This document shows positions 54,060 through 63,194 of a stretch of DNA of 64,000 nt, piece by piece. Each line of letters begins with the position of its first letter. The stretch's first letter is position 1. The stretch lies in assembly GCA_001464055.1 (NCBI GenBank), contig LNET01000044.1:1-64000 (forward strand). The letters run 5' to 3'. The notes beneath the pieces were generated by a model. It searched no databases. It was not told the DNA's origin and was given only the letters and a program-made list of their open reading frames with translations. The position numbers and the translations under genes were made by a program. The stretch comes from Burkholderiales bacterium Ga0077543 (GTDB lineage Bacteria; Pseudomonadota; Gammaproteobacteria; Burkholderiales; Burkholderiaceae_C).

Positions 54060-54911
54060 TCAGTGGCCTTCGAACACCGGCAGCTGCTTGGCCACAAAGG
54101 CCTCGTAGGCGCGGCGGAAGTCGCCGGTCAGCATGCACAGCGCCTGGGCCTGCGCCTCGGCCTCGATGGCCTGGTCGATGCTCATCGACCACTCCTGGTG
54201 CAGCATGGTCTTGGTGATGCCGTTGGCAAAGGTGGGCCCGGCCACCAGGCGCTGGGCCAGCGCGCCGGCTTCGCGGTCCAGCGCGTCGGGCTCCACCACG
54301 CGGTTGAAGAAGCCCCAGGCGCCAGCCTCTTCGCCGCCGAGCGCCCGGCCCGTGTAGAGCAACTCGCTGGCGCGGCCCTGGCCGATGAGGCGCGGCAGCA
54401 CCGCGCAGGCGCCCATGTCGCAGCCGGCCAGGCCGACGCGGTTGAAGAGAAAGGCCGTCTTGCTGCGCGCCGTGCCCAGGCGCAGGTCGGACGCCATCGC
54501 GATGATGGCGCCGGCCCCGGCGCACACGCCGTCGATGGCCGCCACGATGGGCTGCGGGCAGGCCCGCATCGCCTTCACCAGATCACCCGTCATGCGCGTG
54601 AACATCAGCAGCTCGGGCGCTGACAGCTGCACCAGCGGGCCGATGATCTCGTGCACGTCGCCGCCCGAGCAGAAGTTGCCGCCGGCGCCGCTGAGCACCA
54701 CCGCATGCACGTCGGTGGCGTACTTCAGGCGGCCGAACAGATCGCGCAGTTCCGCATACGACGCAAAGGTCAGCGGGTTCTTGCGCTCGGGCCGGTTCAG
54801 CGTGAGGGTGCCCACGGCACCTTCCACGCGCCAGTTGAAATGCTCGGCCACATGGCCGGCGAGCGTGCAGCGGTTGCCGGCGGCCAGGGCCGGATCCAGG
54901 GGGTTGTTCAT
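54060..54911 (-). CDS. Enoyl-CoA hydratase/isomerase family protein
   Basis: A 283-residue crotonase-fold enzyme. [14 protein letters not shown] near residue 36, the oxyanion-hole stretch [15 protein letters not shown] near 75 and [23 protein letters not shown] near 122 are family motifs. It likely hydrates or opens the ring-derived CoA ester in the same pathway as its neighbours. The first 25 residues precede the crotonase core. The gene begins 25 bases after the MarR stop on the same strand. Confidence 0.85.
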   Translation of the reverse strand: MNNPLDPALAAGNRCTLAGHVAEHFNWRVEGAVGTLTLNRPERKNPLTFASYAELRDLFGRLKYATDVHAVVLSGAGGNFCSGGDVHEIIGPLVQLSAPELLMFTRMTGDLVKAMRACPQPIVAAIDGVCAGAGAIIAMASDLRLGTARSKTAFLFNRVGLAGCDMGACAVLPRLIGQGRASELLYTGRALGGEEAGAWGFFNRVVEPDALDREAGALAQRLVAGPTFANGITKTMLHQEWSMSIDQAIEAEAQAQALCMLTGDFRRAYEAFVAKQLPVFEGH

Positions 54912-54936
54912 CGAGGGGCCTCGTCGGTGTCGGGTG

Positions 54937-55485
54937 TCAGGTGTTGGGGGCGGCGTTTGCGGTGTCGGTGGCCTGCACGAGGCTCACGCGCAGCCGGCCC
55001 AGCAGCTCGTACAGCGCGCTGCGGTGCGCCGGCTCGAAGCCGGCGAAGAGCTCGATCAGCCAGCGCTCGTGTTCCTCGGCCATCAGCAGGAAGCGCTTGC
55101 GGCCGGCGGGGGTGAGGCGCACGAACTGCGCGCGGCGGTCGGCCTCGTCGATCACGCGTTCGACGAACCCTTCGCCCACCAGCTGGTCGGTCAAGCCGGT
55201 GACGTTGCCGCCGGTCACCATCAGGTACTTGGACAGCACGTTCATGCGCAGCCCTTCGGGGTGGCGGTCCAGCTGGGCCAGGTAGTCGAAGCGCGGCAGC
55301 GTGGTGTCGAAGCGCAGGCGCAGCCGGCTGCGGATCTCCTGCTCGATCTGGGTGCTGCACGACAGCAGCCGCAGCCACAGCTTGACGACCTGGTGGTCGG
55401 CCGCGACGGCACGGCCTTCCAGGCCGATCTGGTGCTCGTCCACCAGGCGCAGGTTGCGAAAGTTCACGGGTTTCTTGCTGGCCAT
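54937..55485 (-). CDS. MarR family regulator inside the operon
   Basis: A 182-residue winged helix-turn-helix regulator. The recognition region is [23 protein letters not shown] near residue 84, followed by the wing [21 protein letters not shown], both typical of MarR proteins such as those binding aromatic acyl-CoAs (BadR, CouR, FerR, GenR class). It has an N-terminal extension of about 35 residues. Start ATG at 55485 overlaps the SDR stop, with GAGGTG before it, so it is co-expressed with the pathway. The palindrome in the operon promoter at 58621-58632 is the natural candidate operator. De-repression by an aryl-CoA is inferred. Confidence 0.88.
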   Translation of the reverse strand: MASKKPVNFRNLRLVDEHQIGLEGRAVAADHQVVKLWLRLLSCSTQIEQEIRSRLRLRFDTTLPRFDYLAQLDRHPEGLRMNVLSKYLMVTGGNVTGLTDQLVGEGFVERVIDEADRRAQFVRLTPAGRKRFLLMAEEHERWLIELFAGFEPAHRSALYELLGRLRVSLVQATDTANAAPNT

Positions 55486-56261
55486 CACATCACCTCGCCA
55501 CCGCTGACTGATACCGACTGCCCGGTGACCGATGCCGCCCCCGGGCTGCACAACCAGGCCACGGCGTCCGCCACTTCCTGCGGCTGCACCAGGCGGCCCT
55601 GCGGGTTGAGGCGCGCCAGGGACTCGCGCGCCTGCGCCTCGGTGCGGCCGGTCTTGCCGACGATGGTGGCCACGCTGTCGCGCAGCAGGTCGGTCTCGGT
55701 GAATCCGGGGCAGACGGCGTTGACCGTGACGCCCTGGCCGGCCAGTTCCAGCGCGGCGGCGCGCGTGAGGCCGATGACGCCGTGTTTGGCGGCGGTGTAG
55801 GCCGCCACGTAGGCGTAGCCGCGTTGGCCGGCTGTGCTGGCCACGTTGACCACACGCCCCCAGCCCGCCGCGGTCATGGCCGGCACGGCCGCGCGCAGGC
55901 AATGGAAGCTGCCACTGAGGTTGACCGCCAGCATCTGCTGCCACAGCGCGTCGTCGGTGCGCAGCAGCGGCGCGCTGCCGGCCTGGCCGGCGTTGTTGAC
56001 CAGGATGTCGGGCAGCGAGCCGGCCTCCTGCATCTGCGCCCAGGCGCGCAGCACGGCCTGCGAATCGGCCACGTCGCAGACGACGATGCGGGCCTGCGCC
56101 GCAACCGGCAACCGATCGGCCAAAGCCTGCAACGGCGCGGCGTGGCGGCCCAGCAGCCACAGCCGTGCGCCGTCGGCGGCCAAGCGCTGCGCCACGGCCG
56201 CGCCGATGCCGCGCGCCGCGCCGGTGACGACGGCCGTGTGGCCGTGCAGGGGGCCCGGCAT
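55485..56261 (-). CDS. SDR 3-hydroxyacyl-CoA dehydrogenase-like
   Basis: A 258-residue short-chain dehydrogenase. TGAARGIG at residues 13-20, NNAG near 90, [12 protein letters not shown] with the catalytic Ser, and YTAAK with Tyr/Lys are intact; the cofactor sequence (LGRH after strand 2) is not diagnostic. In this operon it probably oxidises a hydroxyl on the ring-derived CoA ester (compare AbmB-type enzymes). Its start is 3 bases after the monooxygenase stop, and its stop overlaps the marR start. Confidence 0.82.
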   Translation of the reverse strand: MPGPLHGHTAVVTGAARGIGAAVAQRLAADGARLWLLGRHAAPLQALADRLPVAAQARIVVCDVADSQAVLRAWAQMQEAGSLPDILVNNAGQAGSAPLLRTDDALWQQMLAVNLSGSFHCLRAAVPAMTAAGWGRVVNVASTAGQRGYAYVAAYTAAKHGVIGLTRAAALELAGQGVTVNAVCPGFTETDLLRDSVATIVGKTGRTEAQARESLARLNPQGRLVQPQEVADAVAWLCSPGAASVTGQSVSVSGGEVM

Positions 56262-56264
56262 GGC

Positions 56265-58592
56265 TCAGCCCTGGCCCTGCGCCTTGGCGCGCGCGAAGCC
56301 GGCTTCCAGCTGGCCCTTGGCCGAGCGGTAGGTGCGCGGCCAGGGTTGCGCGGCGTAGCCGATGCGGGCGGCCTCGGTCAGCGTCCAGGCCGGGTTGGCC
56401 AGGTGCGGGCGCGCCACCGCGCACAGGTCGGCGCGGCCGGCGGCGATGATGCTGTTGACGTGGTCGGCCTCGCTGATGGCGCCCACGGCCATCGTCGCGA
56501 TGCCGGCTTCCTGGCGCACGCGGTCGGCAAAGGGCGTCTGGAACATGCGGCCGTAGACCGGCTTCTCGCGCTTGCTGACCTGGCCCGACGAGCAGTCGAT
56601 CAGGTCGGCGCCGGCGGCCTTGAAGGCGCGCGCAATCTCCACCGCGTCGGTCGGCGTGATGCCGCCCTCGACCCAGTCGTGTGCCGAGATGCGCACGCTC
56701 ATCGGGCGCTCGGCCGGCCAGGCGGCGCGCACCGCGGCAAAAACCTCCAGCGGGTAGCGCAGCCGGTTGTCCAGGCTGCCACCGTAGGCATCGGTGCGCT
56801 GGTTGGTCAGCGGCGAGATGAAGCTGGACAGCAGGTAGCCGTGCGCGCAGTGCAGCTCCAGCCAATCGAAGCCCGCCGCAGCCGCGCGTTGCGTGGCGCT
56901 GACGAACTCGGCCTTCACGCGGTCCATGTCGGCGCGGTCCATCGCGCGCGACAGTTGGCTCACGCCGTCCAGGTACTGCTGCGGCGATGCGCTGATCAGC
57001 AGCCAGTTGGGCTCGGTGTCGCCCTCGGCCAGCGGCTGGTCGATGCCGTCCCAGGCGCGGCGCGTGCTGCCCTTGGCACCCGCGTGGCCGATCTGCATCG
57101 CGATCTTGGCGTCGCTGTGCGTGTGCACCCAGTCGACGATGCGCGCCCAGGCCGCACCCTGCTCGTCGGTCCACAGCCCGGGGCAGCCGGGGGTGATGCG
57201 CGCGTCGGGGCTGGGGCATGTCATCTCGGCAAACACCAGTGCGGCGCCGCCCATCGCGCGGGCGCCCAGGTGCACCAGGTGGTAGTCGGCCGGCAGGCCG
57301 TCCACCGCCGAGTACTGCGCCATCGGCGACACCACCACGCGGTTCTTCAGCGTCAGCCCGCGCAGCGTGTAGGGCGTGAACATCGGCGGCACCGCGCCCG
57401 GGCCCGAAAGGCCGGACTGCGTGGCAAACCAGCGCTCGTAGCCCTCCAGCCAGCCGGCGTCGCGCAGGCGCAGGTTCTCGTGGCTGATGCGCTGGCTGCG
57501 CGTGAGCATGCTGTACATGAACTGCTCGGGCGGTAGCTGGTCGCAGTAGCGGCTGCCGCAGACCTCAAACCACTCCATCGCGTTCCACGCCGCGTTCTGC
57601 AGGCGCAGCGTCTCCACGCGGCGCAGCTCCTGGTAGGTGGTGAGCACCGAGCCGATCTTGTCGGGCGTGTCGCCCTGCAGCTGGAACTGGCGCGTGAGCT
57701 CGATGGCGTCCTCGATGGCCAGCTTGGTGCCCGAGCCGATGGCGAAGTGCGCGGTGTGCACGGCATCGCCCATCAGCACCACATGGCTGCCGTGGCGGTT
57801 TTTCAGCCACCACTGCTCACAGGCCACGCGCTGGAAGTTGAGCCAGGCCGAGCCGCGCAGGTGGCGGGCGTTGGTCATCAGCGCCTCGCCGGCCAGGTTC
57901 TCGGCGAAGAGCTTTTCGCAGAACGCGATGGACTCGGCCTGGTCGGCGGTGTCCAGGCCGTGCGCCTTCCACACCGCCTCGGGGCATTCGACGATGAAGG
58001 TGCTGGTGTGCTCGTCGAACTTGTAGATGTGGGCCTGGAACCAGCCGTGTTCGGTCTGCTGGAAATCAAAGGTGAAGGCGTCGTACAGCCGCTTGGTGCC
58101 GAGCCAGATGTAGCGGTTGGGCCGCGTGACGATGTCGGGCTTGAAGACATCGGCGTAGCGGCCGCGGATGCGCGAGTTGACGCCGTCGGCGGCGATGATG
58201 AGGTCGGCGTCGGCGTAGTCCTCGTCGCTGGCCACGTCGCTCTCAAAGACCAGCTGCACGCCCAGCGCCTCGCAGCGCGCCTGCAGGATGTTGAGCAGCT
58301 TCTTGCGGCCGATGCCCACAAAGCCGTGGCCGCCCGATCGGATGCGGCTGCCCTTGAAGAGCAGCTCGATGTCGTCCCAGTGGTTGAAGGCGGCCTGGAT
58401 CTCGTCGGCGCTGGTGCGGTCCCAGTGCCGCATGTTGTCCATCGTGGCGTCGGAGAAAACCACGCCCCAGCCGAAGGTGTCATAGGCCTGGTTGCGCTCG
58501 ACCACGCTGACCTCGTGCGCCGGGTTGAGCTGTTTCATCAGCAGGCCGAAGTACAGGCCGGCCGGACCACCACCGATGCAGACGATCTTCAT
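56265..58592 (-). CDS. abmA: Bifunctional 2-aminobenzoyl-CoA monooxygenase/reductase (or salicylyl-CoA 5-hydroxylase)
   Basis: A 775-residue two-flavin protein. Residues 1-390 form an FAD monooxygenase ([16 protein letters not shown] at 5-20; [10 protein letters not shown] near 155; [16 protein letters not shown] near 275), and residues 400-775 form an old yellow enzyme-like FMN reductase ([40 protein letters not shown]). This fusion is known from 2-aminobenzoyl-CoA monooxygenase/reductase of Azoarcus, which hydroxylates and then reduces the ring; close relatives are annotated as salicylyl-CoA 5-hydroxylases. With a benzoate-type CoA ligase and beta-oxidation genes here, the aminobenzoyl-CoA role is favoured. 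It is the first gene of the operon, about 20 bases downstream of a clear promoter. Confidence 0.88.
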   Translation of the reverse strand: MKIVCIGGGPAGLYFGLLMKQLNPAHEVSVVERNQAYDTFGWGVVFSDATMDNMRHWDRTSADEIQAAFNHWDDIELLFKGSRIRSGGHGFVGIGRKKLLNILQARCEALGVQLVFESDVASDEDYADADLIIAADGVNSRIRGRYADVFKPDIVTRPNRYIWLGTKRLYDAFTFDFQQTEHGWFQAHIYKFDEHTSTFIVECPEAVWKAHGLDTADQAESIAFCEKLFAENLAGEALMTNARHLRGSAWLNFQRVACEQWWLKNRHGSHVVLMGDAVHTAHFAIGSGTKLAIEDAIELTRQFQLQGDTPDKIGSVLTTYQELRRVETLRLQNAAWNAMEWFEVCGSRYCDQLPPEQFMYSMLTRSQRISHENLRLRDAGWLEGYERWFATQSGLSGPGAVPPMFTPYTLRGLTLKNRVVVSPMAQYSAVDGLPADYHLVHLGARAMGGAALVFAEMTCPSPDARITPGCPGLWTDEQGAAWARIVDWVHTHSDAKIAMQIGHAGAKGSTRRAWDGIDQPLAEGDTEPNWLLISASPQQYLDGVSQLSRAMDRADMDRVKAEFVSATQRAAAAGFDWLELHCAHGYLLSSFISPLTNQRTDAYGGSLDNRLRYPLEVFAAVRAAWPAERPMSVRISAHDWVEGGITPTDAVEIARAFKAAGADLIDCSSGQVSKREKPVYGRMFQTPFADRVRQEAGIATMAVGAISEADHVNSIIAAGRADLCAVARPHLANPAWTLTEAARIGYAAQPWPRTYRSAKGQLEAGFARAKAQGQG

Positions 58593-58618
58593 GTGAGTCC
58601 CAGGATTTGATGCTGTTT

Positions 58619-58646
58619 AGTTTAGGCCTAAAGCTTGAGGTGTCAA
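58619..58646 (-). promoter_or_regulatory. Sigma70-type promoter of the abm operon with MarR operator
   Basis: On the minus strand TTGACA (58646-58641) is followed after 16 bases by TAAACT (58624-58619). A perfect 12-bp palindrome, TTTAGGCCTAAA (58621-58632), covers the -10 and the adjacent spacer. Initiation near 58612 would leave a leader of about 20 bases. A MarR protein bound here would block RNA polymerase. Confidence 0.7.
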
Positions 58647-58813
58647 GCAAATCGATGAGCCCTATCGGCGTTAGGCATCGTGTGGTGACGACCGAGATGC
58701 CGGGGGATAACCGCAGGTGATGGTCTTCACCACGGCGCCATGGCCAGTGGCGCAGGTCCGATTTAGGATGGTTTGCCTTCGCCCTTTGCGCTCCATCACA
58801 CTGGAAACTGCCC

Positions 58814-60565
58814 ATGACGCGCCGCGCCAAGAACGTGCTTTTCATCATGTGCGATCAGCTTCGCGCAGACCACCTGTCCTGCTACGGCCACCCGCGCCTG
58901 CACACGCCGCACCTGGATGCCCTGGCCGCCAAAGGCGTGCTGTTCGACAACGCCTACGTGCAGTCACCGGTGTGCGGGCCTTCGCGAATGAGCTACTACA
59001 CCGGCCGCTACATGCACTCGCACGGCGTGAGCTGGAACTTCGTGCCGCTGAAGGTGGGTGAGATGACCATCGGCGATCACCTGCGACCGCTGGGCGTGCG
59101 CTCGGTGCTGATCGGCAAGACGCACATGCGCGGCGACACCTCAGGCATTTCACGCCTGGGCATCGACCCCGACTCCACTATCGGCGTGCGCATCAGCGAG
59201 TGCGGGTTCGACCCCTTCGAGCGCGACGACGGCATCCACCCGTACTCGGGCCACGACCCCGACCCCAACTACAACCGCTACCTGCGCGACCAGGGCTTCG
59301 ACGGCGACAACCCCTGGGAATCCTGGGCCAACACCGTGGTGGACCCGCAAGGCAAGCTGCACTCGGGCTGGTACCTGAAGTACAGCCACCTGCCGGCGCG
59401 CGTGCCGGCAGAGCACAGCGAGACGGCCTACACCACCGGCCGCGCGATGGACTTCATGCGCGAGGCCGGCGACCAGCCCTGGCTGGCGCACCTGTCGTTC
59501 ATCAAGCCGCACTGGCCCTACGTGGCGCCGGCGCCGTATGCCGGCATGTACACGGCGGACGACGCGCTGCCGCTGGTGCGGTCCGACGCCGAGAAGGCTG
59601 ATCCGCACCCGGTGTACGCGGCCATGACGCACCACCGCGTCTCGCGCACCTTTGCGCAGCCCGGCGTGCGCGACGCGGTGATGGTGGGCTACATGGGCCT
59701 GGTCAAGCAGATCGACGACGAGATGGGGCGGCTCTTCGCCTTCATGGAAGCGCAGGGCCTGTTGGAGAACACGATGATCGTGTTCTGCGCCGACCACGGG
59801 GATTTTCTGGGCGACCACTGGCTGGGCGACAAGGAGCTGTTCCACCAGCCGGTGATCCGCACGCCGCTGATCGTCTATGACCCCGACACCCGCGCCGACG
59901 CCACCCGCGGCACGCGTTGCCGGGCGCTGGTGGAAGCCGTGGACCTCGCGCCCACCTTCCTGGATGTCTACGGCGGCAACCCGGTGCCGCACGTGATGGA
60001 CGGCCGGTCGCTGCGGCCCTGGCTGTTTGGCGAGCCGCCCACCACCTGGCGCGACATGGTGGTGTGCGAGTGCGACTACTCCTTTCAGGACGCTCGCATC
60101 GAGCTGCAGCAGCCGCCCATCGAGTCGTGGATGCGCATGGCCTTCGACGGCCGCTGGAAGTACGTGCTGTGCGAGGGCTTCCGCCCGATGCTGTTCGACC
60201 TGCAGGCCGACCCTGACGAGTTGACCGACCTGGGCGCTTCCAGCGAGCCCGATCACGTGGCGCAGCGCGCACGCTTGCACGAGGCGCTCTTTGCCTGGGC
60301 CCGGCGCCCACGCCAGCGCGTGACGGTGTCCGACGAGGCCATCGAGGCCGTGGAGGTGCAGGCGCGCATCGCCGAGGGCGGCATCCTCATCGGCTACGCC
60401 GACGAGGACGACCTGATCGCGCAGCGCAAGCTGTTCAAGCCCCGTTACGCGAGCCACAACCCGCTGGTCAAGCTCACGCTGGATCGCCTGACCACCGAGC
60501 ACCGCGCCGAGCCGGCTGTTGCGGCTGCTGATGCTGCGCCTGCCGCCACCCATGCAGCCGACTGA
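58814..60565 (+). CDS. Sulfatase/phosphonate monoester hydrolase-like enzyme
   Basis: A 583-residue alkaline phosphatase-superfamily hydrolase without signal peptide, so cytosolic. Metal ligands: CDQLR near residue 13 and ADHGDFLGDHWLGDKE near 328. The nucleophile is in SPVCGPSRMSYYTGR, where Cys54 in C-x-P-S-R would be converted to formylglycine, so a maturase is needed. It resembles rhizobial phosphonate monoester hydrolase/arylsulfatase in length and layout; substrate is unknown. It is divergent from the abm operon, with 221 bases between, and followed after 10 bases by a cupin gene. Confidence 0.82.
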   Translation: MTRRAKNVLFIMCDQLRADHLSCYGHPRLHTPHLDALAAKGVLFDNAYVQSPVCGPSRMSYYTGRYMHSHGVSWNFVPLKVGEMTIGDHLRPLGVRSVLIGKTHMRGDTSGISRLGIDPDSTIGVRISECGFDPFERDDGIHPYSGHDPDPNYNRYLRDQGFDGDNPWESWANTVVDPQGKLHSGWYLKYSHLPARVPAEHSETAYTTGRAMDFMREAGDQPWLAHLSFIKPHWPYVAPAPYAGMYTADDALPLVRSDAEKADPHPVYAAMTHHRVSRTFAQPGVRDAVMVGYMGLVKQIDDEMGRLFAFMEAQGLLENTMIVFCADHGDFLGDHWLGDKELFHQPVIRTPLIVYDPDTRADATRGTRCRALVEAVDLAPTFLDVYGGNPVPHVMDGRSLRPWLFGEPPTTWRDMVVCECDYSFQDARIELQQPPIESWMRMAFDGRWKYVLCEGFRPMLFDLQADPDELTDLGASSEPDHVAQRARLHEALFAWARRPRQRVTVSDEAIEAVEVQARIAEGGILIGYADEDDLIAQRKLFKPRYASHNPLVKLTLDRLTTEHRAEPAVAAADAAPAATHAAD

Positions 60566-60575
60566 AAGCCCGCCC

Positions 60576-61031
60576 ATGAACCGCCCCACCCTGCCCGACT
60601 GCGACCATTCCCCCACCGGCCTGGATGGCGTCACCTGGAACATCATGGGCCAGGTCTACACGCCCAAGCTCTACAGCGATCAGCAGTTCGTCTGGCACGC
60701 CACGTTCCCGGAGGAAAGCTTCGTGCCGCCGCACACACACCCGGACCAGGACGAGTACCTCTGCCCCTTCGACGGCGACATCGAGGTCGTGATCGACGGC
60801 GTGCGCAGCCGCGTGGCGGCCGGCGAGATCGGCCATCTGCCCAAGGGGCGGCCGCACGGCTTCTACAACAACAGCGGCAAGGTGGTGCACGCGCTCTTCT
60901 GGGCCGAGCCGGCTGGCGAACTGCCGGCGCTGTACCGGCGAATCCACAACGTGGCCAATCCGCGGCGCGCCACAGCGATGGCGCCCGAGTTCGGCGTGAT
61001 CTTCGAGCCGCCCATCTCTTCGGCCGCCTGA
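60576..61031 (+). CDS. Cupin-domain protein
   Basis: A 151-residue single cupin barrel. Motif 1 is PPHTHPDQDEYLCPFDG near residue 50 (H-x-H, E) and motif 2 is GHLPKGRPHGFYNNSG near 88 with the remaining His, so a metal site is complete. The protein could be a small dioxygenase, isomerase or binding protein; nothing fixes the substrate. It follows the sulfatase-like gene closely; an in-frame ATG at 60552 would overlap that gene by 14 bases, but the ATG at 60576 fits the domain better. The pair is probably one transcript. Confidence 0.78.
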   Translation: MNRPTLPDCDHSPTGLDGVTWNIMGQVYTPKLYSDQQFVWHATFPEESFVPPHTHPDQDEYLCPFDGDIEVVIDGVRSRVAAGEIGHLPKGRPHGFYNNSGKVVHALFWAEPAGELPALYRRIHNVANPRRATAMAPEFGVIFEPPISSAA

Positions 61032-61064
61032 ACGGGTGTGAGCCGCCCGCCACCGGCCGTCACT

Positions 61065-61748
61065 TCACCGTCGGGGCGGGTCCTCGGAGCGGTCCTTAGG
61101 CGCAACGCCGGCCTGCCAGGCGGGCAGGCGCCAGTCGAGCAGCACGGCCGCCATGCGCAAGGCGGTCGCGGTGCTGGCCGCCGCCATCAGGGCACCCCAT
61201 TGCGGCAGGCCGCCCGCGTGCGCCGTTACCATGACCCAGCCGCCCGCAAAGGAGCAGATGGCATAGGGCCGATGGTCGCTGAAGGCCTTGGGGATCTCGT
61301 TGCAGACGATGTCGCGCAGCACGCCACCGAATACGGCGGTGATCATGCCCAAAATCACCGCGATGACGGCCGGCATCGAGGCGTCGATCGCGATCTGCGT
61401 GCCCACGGCGGTGAACAGGCCCAGGCCCAGCGCGTCGGGCCACTGCATGGCCCGCTCGGTCGGGTCCAGATGCCTGGCACGCATGAAGAGCATGGCGCCG
61501 ACACAAAGCGAGAGCAGGATCCAGACCCAGCCCGGGTGCTGCACCCAGAACAGAGGGCGCCGATCCAGCAGGATGTCGCGCACGGTGCCGCCCCCGAAGG
61601 CGGCCAACCCGGCCACGACGCAGATCCCGACGGCGTCCAGGCGCTTGCGCGCGCCTTCGATCAGGCCCGACAGCGCAAACGCGATGGTGGCAACCGCCTC
61701 GACAGCAATCTGGGTGTGAGAGAGTGCCCACGGAAGGGTGTTTGCCAT
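61065..61748 (-). CDS. UPF0126/TRIC-like inner membrane protein
   Basis: A 227-residue membrane protein with two repeats of three helices plus one, as in the UPF0126 family related to trimeric intracellular cation channels. The two internal-repeat hallmarks are AFGGGTVRDILLDRRPLFWV near residue 48 and VFGGVLRDIVCNEIPKAF near 135, each GG-x-x-RD. E. coli YicG is a relative of similar length. Ion specificity is unknown (glycine transport has been suggested for some relatives). The ATG at 61748 was preferred over upstream in-frame starts because the first helix follows within 15 residues. Confidence 0.83.
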   Translation of the reverse strand: MANTLPWALSHTQIAVEAVATIAFALSGLIEGARKRLDAVGICVVAGLAAFGGGTVRDILLDRRPLFWVQHPGWVWILLSLCVGAMLFMRARHLDPTERAMQWPDALGLGLFTAVGTQIAIDASMPAVIAVILGMITAVFGGVLRDIVCNEIPKAFSDHRPYAICSFAGGWVMVTAHAGGLPQWGALMAAASTATALRMAAVLLDWRLPAWQAGVAPKDRSEDPPRR

Positions 61749-62064
61749 GCGTCGTGTGCCTTCTGCCTGATCCTGGATTCGACCTAAGCAGCGGGCCTGC
61801 ATCGGGCGTGGAACGGCACCGCGAAGCTGCGGGTCTCAGCTCGGTGAAGGGGCCGTGTTCGATCGGCCGCCATCCTAAGGCCGCTGTGCTTCGAGACCGG
61901 TCACCGGCGTGCCGACTTTGCGGCCGATCGCATTGCTGGCCGGCCAAGTGGCGGCTTCGTGGCCAGCCGATCTCCATAGTGCGTTGCGGCCACGGCGGCC
62001 ACTTGGGCGCGCGGGTACGCCGGCGGCTGCGGAGGCTCAGCCGACCTGCCTCCACCCGCCTCGA
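61749..62064. other. Intergenic region before the UPF0126 gene
   Basis: A 316-base gap between two minus-strand genes. No credible ORF, repeat or RNA is seen. It must hold the promoter of the UPF0126 gene and the end of the Bug transcript, but neither signal is clear. Confidence 0.35.
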
Positions 62065-63042
62065 TCAGGTGGGCTTTAAGCCCCGCGAGCGGACAAAGCC
62101 ACCCCAGTGCTCGAGCTCCTTGCGGATGAGGCTGCCGAAGTCCTCAGGGCGGTTGCGCTCGGCCACCGCCATGCCCAGTTCGGCCAGGCGGGCGCGCACC
62201 TCGGGCTGCGCCAGAACCTGCGACACATCCTGGTTCCACTTCGCGATGATGGCCTTGGGCGTGCCGGCCGGCGCCACGAAGCCTTCCCATTCCTTCAGCT
62301 CCAGGCCCTGCAAGCCCGCCTCCTTGAGGGTGGGCACCGACGGCATCGCGCTCAGCCGCTCGGGGCTGGTCACGGCCAGCGCGCGCAGCCGTTCGGCCTT
62401 GATCAGCGGGGCTGCGGTGGAGACCGTCGCGAACATCACCGACAGTTGCTCGCCGATCAGCGCCGTCACGGCCTCTGCCGGGCCGCGGAAGGGCACGTGC
62501 AGCATCTTGGTCTGCGTCGCCAGGTTGAACGACTCGGCCACCAGATGCGCGGGCGATCCGTTGCCGCCGGAGCCGTAGGTCAAGGCGCCAGGCTGCGCCT
62601 TGGCCCGATCCACCAGGTCCTGCAGCGAGCGGATCGGTGACGCCGCGGGCACGGTCAGCACGTTGTAGAGCCAGACCGCATTGGTGATGGGTTCGATGTC
62701 GGTGAGGGTGTTGTAGGGCAGCGGGCCCATCAGCTCGGGGATCACCGTGTGCGTCAGGAACAGGACGCCCGCGGTGTGGCCGTCAGCGGGTGACCGCACC
62801 AGCGCCTGCATGCCCACGCTGCCGGTGCCGCCCGGCCGGTTCTCCACGATCACCGGCTGCTTCCACAGCTTGCTCAGGCCCTCGCTCACCACGCGGGCCA
62901 GTACATCGGGCGGGCTGCCGGGCGGCAGCGGCACGATGATCTTGACCGCCTTGTCGGGAAAGGTCTGCGCCGCCGCGGTGCCTGCTGCCGACAAGAGCGA
63001 GGCGGTGGCCAGGCCTTGCACGAGTGTCCTGCGTGTGATCAT
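62065..63042 (-). CDS. Tripartite tricarboxylate transporter substrate-binding protein (Bug family)
   Basis: A 325-residue periplasmic binding protein. Signal peptide MITRRTLVQG to TAAAQ (1-25), then the Bug signatures IIVPLPPGSPPDVLARVV near 35, VIVENRPGGTGSVG near 63, YGSGGNGSPAHL near 152 and FRGPAEAVTAL. No transport membrane subunits adjoin it. AAGG lies before the ATG at 63042. It is divergent from a LysR gene, the usual Burkholderiales arrangement in which the regulator controls uptake of one organic acid. Ligand unknown. Confidence 0.87.
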   Translation of the reverse strand: MITRRTLVQGLATASLLSAAGTAAAQTFPDKAVKIIVPLPPGSPPDVLARVVSEGLSKLWKQPVIVENRPGGTGSVGMQALVRSPADGHTAGVLFLTHTVIPELMGPLPYNTLTDIEPITNAVWLYNVLTVPAASPIRSLQDLVDRAKAQPGALTYGSGGNGSPAHLVAESFNLATQTKMLHVPFRGPAEAVTALIGEQLSVMFATVSTAAPLIKAERLRALAVTSPERLSAMPSVPTLKEAGLQGLELKEWEGFVAPAGTPKAIIAKWNQDVSQVLAQPEVRARLAELGMAVAERNRPEDFGSLIRKELEHWGGFVRSRGLKPT

Positions 63043-63163
63043 CTCAGCGCCTTGTTCAAGAGGTTGGACAATGCATGCCCGCCTTCCCAAGACGGCGCTG
63101 CAGCAGTGCCAAGGCATGCTATCCAAGCCCTTGTGGCGCGACCAATTGCCGGTGGGCACGGTC

Positions 63164-63178
63164 ATTACCAACGGTTAT
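63164..63178 (+). promoter_or_regulatory. Candidate LysR box in bug/lysR divergent gap
   Basis: ATTACCAACGGTTAT is an imperfect dyad (five of six arm positions pair) and contains T-N11-A, the general LysR binding pattern. It lies 16 bases before the LysR start in the 152-base gap shared with the Bug gene. Confidence 0.4.
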
Positions 63179-63194
63179 CGGGAACGACACCACC

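Noticed and set aside
55782..57536. A 584-codon plus-strand frame opposite the SDR and monooxygenase genes
   Set aside because: Antisense shadow; the minus strand carries clear catalytic motifs and tight operon spacing.
62440..62470. Possibility that the second Bug gene is part of the UPF0126 transcript
   Set aside because: A 316-base gap separates them and the Bug gene has its own divergent regulator, so separate transcription is more likely.
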